From Spirosoma foliorum (GTDB lineage: Bacteria > Bacteroidota > Bacteroidia > Cytophagales > Spirosomataceae), in assembly GCF_014117325.1 (NCBI RefSeq), contig NZ_CP059732.1:1798001-1862000 (forward strand): 64,000 nt of DNA, read 5' to 3'. A program made the translations under genes and the position numbers. Of this stretch, positions 17,979-26,962 are shown piece after piece (position 1 is the stretch's first letter; each line of letters begins with the position of its first letter). The notes under the pieces are model-generated. The model searched no databases and had not been told where the DNA came from. It was given only the letters and a program-made list of their open reading frames with translations.

Positions 17979-18356
17979 TCATAAGTCGTTCTCCAATTTA
18001 TTGCCAAAACGGCAAATGGAATGCGCTTTCATCCGACAAGCTAGTACAGAAAACTGAGGGAAATCTGAAGCCATTAGACTTTGATTATTCAGATCGAAAT
18101 CGGATAGACAGGTCAACTCTTCCATGGAGCGGAGTAACACAAAAACCATCAGGTCAAATACGTCGGTCAGATGACGTGTGGTATTCACTGAAATTGACAC
18201 ATTTCTTAAACTTATTATGTCGTTTAACAAGCGCAGAACATCGGCATCTGTTAGTCGCAAATCCTGCCGTAACCGTGCGCTCCAGTCAACACGTTCTGGA
18301 AGAATGCCGTGTTTGGTAAGCAAATAGTGCTGAAGGACAGGCAGGCTGAATACCAT
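17979..18356 (-). CDS. Small protein resembling a degenerate acyl carrier protein
   Basis: This 125-residue protein has no signal peptide. Its N-terminal half (HYLLTKHGILPERVDWSARL, then QDLRLTDADVLRLLNDII) follows the helix pattern of DUF1493/acyl-carrier-like proteins, but the position of the phosphopantetheine serine holds Thr-Asp. It lies next to a second protein of the same pattern in the same orientation, 48 nt away. The C-terminus (RMKAHSICRFGNKLENDL) is not family-like. The function is not known; the ACP resemblance is by eye only. Confidence 0.45.
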   Translation of the reverse strand: MVFSLPVLQHYLLTKHGILPERVDWSARLRQDLRLTDADVLRLLNDIISLRNVSISVNTTRHLTDVFDLMVFVLLRSMEELTCLSDFDLNNQSLMASDFPQFSVLACRMKAHSICRFGNKLENDL

Positions 18357-18404
18357 TCTTTTGACGAAAAATAGAGCAGGATTTCACAGGATTGCTTCCC
18401 GGCC

Positions 18405-18704
18405 TTAACCAACTTTGGCGAATACGTGTCGGGGATTTCGATAAATCAAAAATGCGGAATCGGCCTGTGGATAATCCTTATGTTGCTCTATGAGGGTACA
18501 AAGTTGCTTCACCGAGAGGGCAGGTGTAAGATGCTCATCGGGCAAGGTTAATCCATATAGTAATTCCAGGAAAACAACTACTTCGGTTACCTCTATGTCG
18601 TTTAGGCCTAAATCGGTTTGTAGGCAGTGATACGATTTGATGCCCGAAATTGGTAGAGTAAACTGTTGGTTAATATACCGGCAAATGTGCGTGAAGGTGG
18701 TCAT
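18405..18704 (-). CDS. Small acyl-carrier-like protein lacking the carrier serine
   Basis: This 99-residue protein has the ACP layout, helix 1, then a DLGLNDIEVTEVVVFLELLYG turn-helix, then LPDEHL and a final helix SVKQLCTLIEQH. Carrier proteins have DSL at the helix 2 start; here it is LND, so there is no serine to modify. It could be a structural ACP mimic or a DUF1493-type protein. It is the upstream member of a two-gene set with the 125-residue protein. Confidence 0.5.
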   Translation of the reverse strand: MTTFTHICRYINQQFTLPISGIKSYHCLQTDLGLNDIEVTEVVVFLELLYGLTLPDEHLTPALSVKQLCTLIEQHKDYPQADSAFLIYRNPRHVFAKVG

Positions 18705-18792
18705 AAGCGATTGGTTGTGAGTGTATAAATGAGTGAATTTCTGGTTTCAAGGTTGCACCATTAGTAAGTTCGGGAAGTCAAGTGTTAAAAAC

Positions 18793-18818
18793 GCCAGATC
18801 AAGCTGATCTGGCATTTC
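18793..18818. terminator. Hairpin terminator near the toxin-antitoxin locus
   Basis: A perfect 9-bp stem, GCCAGATCA (18793-18801) with TGATCTGGC (18805-18813), has a 3-nt loop and is followed by ATTTCT. On the opposite strand it is followed by a T run as well (TTTTTAAC). The rest of 18705-19040 shows no gene. Confidence 0.55.
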
Positions 18819-19040
18819 TGATTGTACCTAATGGATCTTAAACAGTCATCTTACACATAAAAGAGATGAACCATGTTTTGGGGTAAAGACGCTTTACCAG
18901 CTAATACGGAGATAATCATTAACCTGTTGCAAAACCGATTAACTATCTGTGCGAATTTGTAGGTGATTTATCGACAGAGTAAGTGATTGCAATGGACATA
19001 CCGTGCGGATAAATCTTACCTCTGTAACGATTCGTTGCAA

Positions 19041-19493
19041 ATGCGTGTTATATTGCAATCAAATGATTCTCTACTTATGGCGACGCAAGCACCCGCAGCA
19101 GGTATATACACGACTGGGTCACTCACACCTCTTCAACTTATTGATCGATCACGGCAGGGGTTGTCAGGTGTAGAAACGAGTCGAGTGGCAGGATTGCTTA
19201 GTGTTACTGATAAAGAAATGGCCCGCTTGTTAAATCAATCGGTAGCGACCTTTCACCGGCAGGTTAAACTTCAACAACTTGATGCCGCAACATCCGAGCG
19301 ACTATTATTGCTGGCCCGACTAGCTACGTATGGGACCACTGTTTTTCAGGATAAAGGCAAGTTTACACGCTGGCTTCGTCGACCCCTTCGACTTCTGAAT
19401 GATCGACCACCCTTAGATTTGCTGGACAGCTCGACGGGCGTTCAACTGGTGGAAGATATTCTGGGCCGCATTGAATACGGTGTGTTTAGCTAA
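19041..19493 (+). CDS. Xre/MbcA/ParS-type antitoxin of a RES toxin
   Basis: About 150 residues from ATG 19041; the open frame begins upstream with a TTG, and ATG 19077 is also possible. The N-terminal helices (VAGLLSVTDKEMARLLNQSVATFHRQ) form the Xre-like part. The C-terminus has the toxin-binding DUF2384 signature FTRWLRRPLRLLNDRPPLDLL followed by VEDILGRIEYGVFS. The stop overlaps the RES gene's ATG by one base (TAATG), the usual organisation of RES-Xre pairs. The antitoxin probably binds its own promoter and neutralises the toxin. Confidence 0.88.
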   Translation: MRVILQSNDSLLMATQAPAAGIYTTGSLTPLQLIDRSRQGLSGVETSRVAGLLSVTDKEMARLLNQSVATFHRQVKLQQLDAATSERLLLLARLATYGTTVFQDKGKFTRWLRRPLRLLNDRPPLDLLDSSTGVQLVEDILGRIEYGVFS

Positions 19494-19981
19494 TGCCGAC
19501 GACCTTATATCGAGTACAGACGGATAGTCATCGGGATACCATTTTAGATGGCATAGGTGCACAGTTGCATGGTGGTCGCTGGAACGTCCGCGGGCGACCA
19601 TTGGTGTATACAGCCACAACGCCCGAACTGGGTTTTCTGGAATACATGGTTCATTTAGAGGGAACGCCCCTGGCCGATCTGCCCCCACTGATTCTCTGCG
19701 AAATCGAAATTCCTGACGAGTCAATTGTGTGGCTGGAAGCGCACCAACTACCGATTGGCTGGAACCACCCATACATAGCGCCAATGGGGTTGCCCCAATT
19801 TGCGGATGCGCAGTTTCGACAACACAATACGTTGTGTCTGGCTTTACCATCTGTAGTAGTTCCGCTATCGCCATCGCGCAATGTGCTGCTAGACCCATTG
19901 CATCCGTTACGGGCGGCATGTCGCGTTGTTCGGATTGACTCGTATCCAGTTGATCCAAGATTACCGACGGCTACGCTGTAA
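19493..19981 (+). CDS. RES-domain toxin (NAD-degrading family)
   Basis: This 162-residue protein has the RES fold: YRVQTDSH at the N-terminus, HGGRWNVRGRPLVYTATTPELGFLEYMVHL (read in two parts, about residues 22-52) with the conserved Arg, Tyr and Glu, and the late PSRNVLLDPLHP. Characterised RES toxins such as MbcT and Res deplete NAD+. All visible key residues are kept, so the toxin looks active. It is translationally coupled to the antitoxin. Confidence 0.88.
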   Translation: MPTTLYRVQTDSHRDTILDGIGAQLHGGRWNVRGRPLVYTATTPELGFLEYMVHLEGTPLADLPPLILCEIEIPDESIVWLEAHQLPIGWNHPYIAPMGLPQFADAQFRQHNTLCLALPSVVVPLSPSRNVLLDPLHPLRAACRVVRIDSYPVDPRLPTATL

Positions 19982-20089
19982 ATTCCAGCAGGAAAAATAC
20001 TCTCCTGTATCTAGTTAGATTGACCAATAAAGAGCTAAAACGAATAGCAGTAAGAAATGCCGGATAGGTTTGGTGAAGTCGAGGTTATC

Positions 20090-20413
20090 TTATTCGTTTA
20101 AAAAACTGTACCTATGCCCTTGATAGCGTGCTTCCTGTACCGTTTTTCTCAACAATTTAAAGGAATCGTAGGGTCCATTGGCGGCCGTTAAATTAACAAG
20201 CCAGGTAGGTAGGCTTCCACCAGGATTAACGTGACATTGATAATCGATCAGTAACTGCTTATCCGCTTGTGGGCGTACCTCCCAGGTAGCGAACCACTCG
20301 ACAACCCGAATGCCATCTTTATCTTTTTCAAGATGCCAGTCGTTGGTAGGTTGAGAAAAGCCAATCCTGCAAAAAGACAGTAGCATGACCATTAACAAGA
20401 CGCGTTGCTGCAT
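20090..20413 (-). pseudogene. START-domain-like protein with internal deletion
   Basis: The frame gives a signal peptide (MQQRVLLMVMLLSFCRIGFSQ) and the usual first strand WHLEKDKDGIRV. It then jumps straight to the C-terminal part EWFATWEV, NPGGSLPTWLVN and DSFKLLRKTV. Complete START-like lipid-binding proteins of this type have about 100 more residues between these parts. The frame is intact, so a short protein could be made, but the lipid cavity would be missing. I read this as an internal in-frame deletion near 20300. Confidence 0.55.
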
Positions 20414-20539
20414 TAGTCTTCGTTTTACAGGTAAATTCTTGTTCGAGTAAACCCCAATACCATTACGCAAGAATTAGCTCCAATGATGCTCAGCCATCGC
20501 GAAATAAAATCCAGGCTACATCGCCCGTAAGAAAATAAG

Positions 20540-21289
20540 TTAATGGACAGTCGGTTTGTGCCGACCCAATTTGCGCTTCAGCCACGGATAGACCCGATAC
20601 GCTACTTCGGTAGAGAGCAACCCAATGCCCGCCCCAACCAGGACGTCCGATATCCAGTGTTTATCATTGGTCATTCGTAAGACTCCAGTCGAGGTGGCCA
20701 TGGCGTAGCCGCCAATCGGAATCCAGGGACTGACTCCCCTAAATTCCCGATCCAGCAAACTCGCTCCGGTAAAGGCATTGGCGGTATGTCCCGATGGAAA
20801 GGAGAGGTAATTGGAACCATCTGGCCGAAGCTCATTCGTGCTGTGTTTCAGTCCCAGCACAATGCCTGTACTAATCCCGTAAGCAAGCACACCGATAAGC
20901 ACCCGATCAAGGGGTTGGGAGCGACCTTTTACGCCTGCCAGACTCAACCCCGCCCAGGCAGTAGCTGGCCCATATTGTAGGAAATCGTCGGCGTGGGTAC
21001 GAAAATGGATTTTATCCTGAATCTGACTTCGGACATAAAAGCGGTCGAAATTACTGTTTGGATAGTCGGGTAATAGGGCTAACCCAAGGGGAATCAATAC
21101 AGTCGGAGCTACCCATCGGAAAGTAGTTGGCTGAGCAGGAATGCTGTCCCAGGAGGCCCGCTGGAAAACAGTGTTTAGCGGTTGCCCAACGGCTGCCATT
21201 ACGGGAAGCAGCATAAGCCAGCAGCTCAGTAGCCAACTGGGAAATGAAGTATTGAGTCGTCTGTTAGGATTGATCATTCGGTTATTCAT
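20540..21289 (-). CDS. PAP2-family membrane phosphatase
   Basis: This 249-residue protein has the three PAP2 motifs: KHSTNELRP (about 150), PSGHTA (about 165) and KHWISDVLVG with the catalytic His and Asp (about 215). Several hydrophobic helices place it in the inner membrane, after an N-terminal signal-like segment. Such enzymes dephosphorylate phosphatidic acid, undecaprenyl pyrophosphate or lipid A. It is divergent from the damaged two-component remnant; the 200 bp between them shows no other gene. Confidence 0.88.
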   Translation of the reverse strand: MNNRMINPNRRLNTSFPSWLLSCWLMLLPVMAAVGQPLNTVFQRASWDSIPAQPTTFRWVAPTVLIPLGLALLPDYPNSNFDRFYVRSQIQDKIHFRTHADDFLQYGPATAWAGLSLAGVKGRSQPLDRVLIGVLAYGISTGIVLGLKHSTNELRPDGSNYLSFPSGHTANAFTGASLLDREFRGVSPWIPIGGYAMATSTGVLRMTNDKHWISDVLVGAGIGLLSTEVAYRVYPWLKRKLGRHKPTVH

Positions 21290-21490
21290 AGGGAGTATTC
21301 TCTAGCCATTACGTATTAGAAGCCGAAAGGGTGGGGTATTTCGGGAATAAGTGATGTAAAGGAACTGTAGAAAACTATAGAGAATCTGAAGCTGATTGAC
21401 GATGTCATACAGATTGGGGCATGAGCCCAACTTCAAAATGTATTCAGTTTTGGGCCAGTACTTTGGAAAAAAAGCCAAAGAGGCCTGACC

Positions 21491-22094
21491 ATGAAAATTT
21501 TGCTGATTGAAGATGAACCGTCGCTGATTGGATCTCCTGCAACAGTCGGAAGGCTTAGACGAAGCCGACCTGAATCGGATTCAGCGATCGCAACAGGAAA
21601 TCAGGCGGCTCTCGGCCATGAACCAATCGTTGCTGTTGCTGGCCAAAATTGATAATCAGCAGTTTGCCCACAATGATTCGGTAAATATCAGCGAATTGGT
21701 CAATCAACTGATCGACAACTATGCGGATTATGTGGCCCACCGGGACATAACCATTAACCGGATGATTAAAGAAGGGCCAGTCAGACCAATGAATCGGCAA
21801 TTAGCCGAAGTCCTTTTTTCTAATTTGATCAAAAACGCCGTCCGGCACGGCGATGCGGGCAGTTCTATTTTCGTTCAGGTGGGCAGTAACAGCTTTATCA
21901 TCACTAACGAAGGCGATCCATTGCCCTTTCCGGAGGATCAACTTTTTCGGCGGTTTGTTCGTAACCAGGCACTGCCTCAGTCTACCGGTCTTGGATTAGC
22001 CCTGGTGAAGGAAATTGCGGGGCAATACAGGATGAGGGTGAAATACGATTACGCGTCATCAATGCGTCGGCACATGTTTCAGGTTGATTTTTGA
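21491..22094 (+). pseudogene. Remnant of a two-component system: response-regulator start fused to kinase end
   Basis: Position 21491 opens a receiver domain (MKILLIEDEPSL), but after about 12 codons the sequence changes to the middle of a histidine kinase in a different frame (LLQQSEGLDEADLNRIQRS, from about 21528). That continues through the N box (FSNLIKNAVRHGD, about 21820) and G box (STGLGLALVKEIAGQY, about 21985). The rest of the regulator and the kinase sensor and phosphoacceptor His are absent. An ordinary pair would need roughly 1.3 kb more (my estimate). The PepSY-like gene follows, as is usual for such systems. Confidence 0.75.
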
Positions 22095-22178
22095 GGAATA
22101 GCAACAGGCTGCTGCAACTTCAAAATTGCTTTAGAATCGAGCCGTACGTTTGATCCGTAAACATAACTAGTAGAAACG

Positions 22179-22634
22179 ATGTACACATTATTGATAAGCG
22201 GCCTGGTTATATTCACGTCGGCACACGTTGCCTCAGTTGCTCTAACGAACTACATAGTTAAGGCAACGCCTGCTATAACTATATTTACGATTGATGTGCC
22301 AGCGGCTGCCAGGGCTACTGTTGCCCGATTGTATCCGGGAGTTAAATCCGTGAAATGGGAGAAAGAAGATGGAAATTATGAAGCGGGACTGACTCATAAC
22401 GGAAAGGAGTTGTCGCTGGTGATTGATGCCAAGGGTAATCTACTCGAAACCGAAACGACCATCACTGAATCGGCCCTGCCTGCATCGGTTCGGGCATATG
22501 TAGCCAAACACCATGCGGGTAAGAAAATTAAGGAAGCGGCCGAAATCGTCGATGCGAAGGGTAAAAAAACCTACGAAGCAGAAGTGGGTGGCAAAGACCT
22601 GATTTTTGACGAAAAAGGTCAGTTTATTAAGTAG
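22179..22634 (+). CDS. PepSY-like (PF11396-type) secreted protein
   Basis: This 151-residue protein has an N-terminal signal or membrane segment and two PepSY-like repeats, ARLYPGVKSVKWEKEDGNYEA (read in parts near residue 50) and a second one near 110 (KHHAGKKIKEAAEIVDAKG). Both end with the FDEKGQ/DAKGNLL type of strand. Such proteins occur next to two-component systems and may bind or inhibit proteases or metals; the function is not settled. Its probable regulator, immediately upstream, is deleted. Confidence 0.75.
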   Translation: MYTLLISGLVIFTSAHVASVALTNYIVKATPAITIFTIDVPAAARATVARLYPGVKSVKWEKEDGNYEAGLTHNGKELSLVIDAKGNLLETETTITESALPASVRAYVAKHHAGKKIKEAAEIVDAKGKKTYEAEVGGKDLIFDEKGQFIK

Positions 22635-22677
22635 TCAGATACACTGTAATCTACGCTTTTCCATATAGCAGTTGGCG

Positions 22678-22763
22678 TTTTTTGTCATTCCGACGCCAGG
22701 ATGAATCTCAAGCTTGACTTGTATGAAACTTGAGATTCATCCTGGCGTCGGAATGACAAAAAA
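22678..22763. repeat. REP-like 35-bp perfect inverted repeat
   Basis: Arms 22678-22712 and 22729-22763 are perfect reverse complements around a 16-nt loop. Each arm carries TTTTTTGTCATTCCGACGCC and then a part that reads GGATGAATCTCAAG. The same TTTTTTGTCAT-CCGACGCCAGGA core recurs at 30562-30599. Repeats of this kind are dispersed in Cytophagales genomes. It lies between the PepSY gene and the receptor and could also stop transcription. Confidence 0.7.
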
Positions 22764-22797
22764 TGAGTTACTAACAGGCAACCAAGGCCTATTACGA

Positions 22798-25350
22798 ATG
22801 AAAACTTTACTTGATTATTTCCTCATTATGTCGCTCAAAACTACGGGTCTTCTTTTTTTATTGACTACGGGTATCACGTTGGCCCAAACACCAACCGGAT
22901 CTCCTTCACAACCGGTTCCGGCTCAATCGGGCCAATCAGCTCCTGCGGCAATTGGGGACGCTTCAGCAAAAGGGAATGCCAAAATTACGGGCTATGCCAT
23001 TGATTCAACCATGACCAAAGCGGTTGAATTTGCCAACGTGGCTTTGTATGAAACGACTAGCGGTAAATTAGTTGATGGCGCAGTGGCCGATGAAAAAGGG
23101 AAATTCACCCTCACCAAATTAGCCCCCGGCTCCTACAAACTACTGATTTCATTTTTGGGGTATACATCCAAGACTGTTGACAATATTGTTTTAAGCAAGG
23201 GCCAAACAAAAGATATTGGCGTTATTCGACTCAGCGCCAGTACGCGTACATTGGGTGAAGTAACCGTAGCAGGCAAGAAAGCACTGGTGGAGGATAAAGT
23301 GGATCGGCTGATTTATAATGCTGATAATGATGTGGCGGCTAAAGGGGGCGATGCCACTGACATTCTGAAAAAAGTACCGATGTTATCGGTCGATCCAACG
23401 GGGAACGTCTCGTTGCAGGGGAGTACCAGCGTGCGGGTGCTGATCAACAATAAACCCTCGTCCATTCTGGCCGGGAATCTGGCTGATGCGCTCCGGCAAA
23501 TTCCGGCCGACTTGATCAAAACGGTGGAGGTCATTACTTCACCATCGGCGAAATACGACGCTGAGGGTAGCGGGGGAATTATTAACATTATCACCAAGAA
23601 GAACACGCTTCAGGGATTACATCTCGACGTTGATGGGGGGACGGGTAACCGCAATTCAACGCTGGGCCTAAATGGCAGTTTCCGAAAAGGAAAGTTAGGC
23701 TTGAATCTCAATGGTAATGGTCGTGTCATTTATAACCCATCGGCATCTGATCTGGATCAAACGACGTTTCTGGCAGCCGGGGCAACTCCCGTTCAGACTC
23801 ATCAACGGATCGACGCTTTCGACAAAGGCACCTTTGCTCAATATGCGTTAGGGCTGGATTATGATCTGGCGAAAAATCAATCCCTAACGGGGGGAGTTCG
23901 GTTAGGTATCCGGAATTTAAGCATGGATCAACATCAACTAACCAACACACTCTCCAGCGAACAGATAGCTACGCCCTCTAAGCGGGATGTGAACACGCAG
24001 AATCTATCCAATTCAATCGACGTTAACATCGACTATCTGCATACCTATGAGGGCTCATCGAAAGAGTTAAGCTTTTCAACACAGTATAGCCGGAGTAATT
24101 TGACCAATAATTTCGGGGCTAACAATCTGGATGCGCTGGGGCTGATCAAAACCCGGCAACAAAACCTGAACGATGCCACCAATCAGGAATTTATTCTTCA
24201 GGCCGATTACCAGACTCCGGTCAGCAAACTGCTCCAGGTAGAGTTCGGAGCTAAAAATACGATTCGTCGGGTAACCAGTGACTATAACTACCTGCTGGCA
24301 GGACCCACATCTGACTATGCCGTTGATCCCAGCCGTCCGTCGGGTTTACTTAATTACGACCAGAACATTGCAGCGGCCTACCTGTCTACCACGTTTACCT
24401 TGCCCGGTGGAGTCGTTATTAAGCCCGGTTTTCGTTATGAATACACCAGTATTCAGGCGCAGACTGGCGGGAGTACGGGCGTACCAACCGATATTTCGAT
24501 TCCCAATTATGGGCGCTTATTGCCCAGCATCAATATCGGCAAAAAAGTGGGGGAGAGCAGCAGCCTCAAATTTGGCTATACGCGCCGTATCCGCCGACCG
24601 TTTATCGATGACCTGAATCCCAACTTCAACACGGCCAACCCGCTCAACATTCGTGTCGGGAACCCGTATCTAAAGCCTGAAACCGTTGATCGGATTGAAA
24701 TCGGCTACAGTACGCAGGTAAAGAAAACGTACCTGAATTTCTCGCTCTACACTCGACTGAATACGGATGATATTCAGTCGATTAGTCAGCGATCGGATAC
24801 GTTAGTGGGTGCCGTTGTAACGCGGGTGACCAACCTGGGTAAGGAATACAATTATGGCACGAATTTATTTGCGACGATCAACATTACACCCCGGTGGAGC
24901 GTAAATGCCAACCTGGATATTATGTACCGCTTTATTCAGGGACTGGCTTTAGATATTAATGGTCTGTCGACCACGATCAGCAATCAGGGCTTTCGTTGGG
25001 GCGGGCGCATGGATACGCAAATGCAGTTCGATAAAGGGTGGGTATTGCAGGCCAACATCGGTTATCGGGGTAAGGATATTGCCCTGCAAGGCTATCGAAT
25101 TGGTTTTGCTCAGTACTCGCTTGGGGCCCGGAAAAGCTTTACCAACAAACGGGGCAGCATCGGCATCGTAGCGGAGAACTTCCTGACTCGAGGTATGGGT
25201 TTTACATCGGTGCTGAACTCAGCCCAGTTTAACCAGGACTTTCGGCAATACATTTATAATTCCAGTGTTCGGGCCACATTCAGCTATAAATTTGGTAGTC
25301 TGAACGGAGCTAAGGTGAAGAAAAATAAATCCCTCAGCGACGAGAATTGA
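22798..25350 (+). CDS. Outer-membrane beta-barrel receptor (OMP_b-brl_3 type)
   Basis: This 850-residue protein is a paralogue of the receptor at 10647, but intact. The ATG at 22798 opens the signal region (MKTLLDYFLIM, then LLFLLTTGITLAQ); in-frame codons further upstream belong to the inverted repeat. A carboxypeptidase-regulatory-like domain covers about 65-150, a plug-like region with PSAKYDAEGSGGIINIITKK lies near 250, and the barrel ends in FSYKFGSLNG. Family members import or bind unknown ligands at the outer membrane and lack a clear TonB box here. A damaged two-component remnant and a PepSY gene precede it. Confidence 0.85.
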   Translation: MKTLLDYFLIMSLKTTGLLFLLTTGITLAQTPTGSPSQPVPAQSGQSAPAAIGDASAKGNAKITGYAIDSTMTKAVEFANVALYETTSGKLVDGAVADEKGKFTLTKLAPGSYKLLISFLGYTSKTVDNIVLSKGQTKDIGVIRLSASTRTLGEVTVAGKKALVEDKVDRLIYNADNDVAAKGGDATDILKKVPMLSVDPTGNVSLQGSTSVRVLINNKPSSILAGNLADALRQIPADLIKTVEVITSPSAKYDAEGSGGIINIITKKNTLQGLHLDVDGGTGNRNSTLGLNGSFRKGKLGLNLNGNGRVIYNPSASDLDQTTFLAAGATPVQTHQRIDAFDKGTFAQYALGLDYDLAKNQSLTGGVRLGIRNLSMDQHQLTNTLSSEQIATPSKRDVNTQNLSNSIDVNIDYLHTYEGSSKELSFSTQYSRSNLTNNFGANNLDALGLIKTRQQNLNDATNQEFILQADYQTPVSKLLQVEFGAKNTIRRVTSDYNYLLAGPTSDYAVDPSRPSGLLNYDQNIAAAYLSTTFTLPGGVVIKPGFRYEYTSIQAQTGGSTGVPTDISIPNYGRLLPSINIGKKVGESSSLKFGYTRRIRRPFIDDLNPNFNTANPLNIRVGNPYLKPETVDRIEIGYSTQVKKTYLNFSLYTRLNTDDIQSISQRSDTLVGAVVTRVTNLGKEYNYGTNLFATINITPRWSVNANLDIMYRFIQGLALDINGLSTTISNQGFRWGGRMDTQMQFDKGWVLQANIGYRGKDIALQGYRIGFAQYSLGARKSFTNKRGSIGIVAENFLTRGMGFTSVLNSAQFNQDFRQYIYNSSVRATFSYKFGSLNGAKVKKNKSLSDEN

Positions 25351-25636
25351 TTGCTTAAATTGAGGTTCATTGATAAAATTGAGCTTATCAAATCGGTTCA
25401 GAAAGCGAACTGCTTTGGGTACTTAACCCCAAAAAATGGGCATTCACTTAGCCCGATCCCTGTTTCAACCAGTTGGATTGCCTGCTTGCCAGATAGCGTA
25501 CATAAAATTGCAGCTATTACCAGAAAGTAATCGCACCCATTCTGCTAAAGATTCATAGTGTATATGACTGTGTAGTTAAAGCGGTGCCTGACGCAATCTC
25601 CAGGGAGTCCACCTTCATAAAACTGTGGAAAAAACG

Positions 25637-26836
25637 ATGAAAAATCCTAAACAATTCTATTCCCGGCGGACGTTCGTAGCAACAATGACCGGTGCTGGTA
25701 CAGCGTTCATGCTCAATCCGTTATTCGCCTGGGCTATCGATGAGCCTGACCCAGCTGTAGCGGCCATCGTCGCCAGCATCATTGGCGTTGATACCCATAA
25801 CCACATTGACGTACCGAACATTGCTGCCGAACTGCCGGGGCCAGCCATTGATCTGGCGGGTGAAATGAAAAAATCTGGTCTGTCAGCCATCTGCATGACG
25901 TTTGCCGTCGACTACCAGCCATTAATCAATCCGGGCGACGCCTATGAGCGGTTTAAAAATGCCATGACAGTGATGGATAAGGCGTTGGCAACTAATAATA
26001 TCAAGCGGTCGCTGAATCTGGCCGATCTGCAAGCCGCCCATAAAAAACGCCAGCCAACCGTCATCCAGTCGGTAGAGGGCGGACATTTTCTGGAGGGTAA
26101 ACTGGAGCGGGTAAAGGAAGCCTATGATCGGGGGCTGCGGCAGCTTGGTCTGCTGCACGATAACGACGCGTCGGTACCGCTGGGCGATATCTACACCAAA
26201 ACACCCCAATGGGGTGCGCTTACTGCGTTTGGGGCCGATGTGATCCGAGAATGCAATCGGTTGGGCATTCTGGTCGATCTGACGCACGCCAGTAATGACA
26301 CGGTCAATGCGGCTCTGAAGGTAACCACAAAGCCAGTTGTTAGTTCGCACACGGGTCTGGATACGCAATTGGGTGGTAACGCTATGATGGCCAAGATGAT
26401 GCGGCCTCGACTCATCAGTAAAGAACAGGCGAAAATTATAGCTGATGCCGGTGGACTCATTGGTGTCTGGACGCACCTGGCCGATACGCCAATGGACTAC
26501 GCTCAGAATATTCGGGCCATGGTCGATGTCATCGGTGTTGATCACGTCTGTATCGGTACCGATACCAAACTAACTCCGTCCTACCGTTCTCCCAATGCGG
26601 GTTCGGGGCCCGGCGGCCCACCGAACAACAACGGACAGAATGGTCCGGGGGGAGGGCAGAATCGTGAGCGCGTCGGTGAACGAACCAACAAAGCCTGGGC
26701 CGATCAGCAGACTGGATTTCTATACACCGTTGTGGATTCTCTACTAAAAACCGGTTTCACAAAAGAGGAAATTGGTAAAATCGGTGGGGGGAACTTTTGC
26801 CGCGTATTTGACGCGGCCACGAACGGACATAAATAA
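25637..26836 (+). CDS. Membrane dipeptidase (peptidase M19), Tat-exported
   Basis: About 399 residues from ATG 25637; a GTG four codons earlier is less likely. The N-terminus carries a twin-arginine signal (SRRTFVATMTGAGTAF). Zinc ligands of the M19 fold are seen in DTHNH (about residue 55), VEGG (about 148), DLTHAS (about 217) and SSHTGLD (about 239), with the late GTDTKL (about 306). A Gly/Pro/Asn-rich insertion (GGPPNNNGQNGPGGGQN) lies near residue 330. Family enzymes hydrolyse dipeptides, including D-residue ones. It stands alone, between a receptor and the arsenic genes. Confidence 0.9.
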   Translation: MKNPKQFYSRRTFVATMTGAGTAFMLNPLFAWAIDEPDPAVAAIVASIIGVDTHNHIDVPNIAAELPGPAIDLAGEMKKSGLSAICMTFAVDYQPLINPGDAYERFKNAMTVMDKALATNNIKRSLNLADLQAAHKKRQPTVIQSVEGGHFLEGKLERVKEAYDRGLRQLGLLHDNDASVPLGDIYTKTPQWGALTAFGADVIRECNRLGILVDLTHASNDTVNAALKVTTKPVVSSHTGLDTQLGGNAMMAKMMRPRLISKEQAKIIADAGGLIGVWTHLADTPMDYAQNIRAMVDVIGVDHVCIGTDTKLTPSYRSPNAGSGPGGPPNNNGQNGPGGGQNRERVGERTNKAWADQQTGFLYTVVDSLLKTGFTKEEIGKIGGGNFCRVFDAATNGHK

Positions 26837-26962
26837 GCCGTGGCGGCTTACCTTCCTTCACCCATTGTCAAACAAAGACTAAAATAGATTTTGCTACCTA
26901 GGTATTCAAATTGACTCCGACAGATTATTCAAGACAAAGTTATAGCACGGACCAGTATTTAC

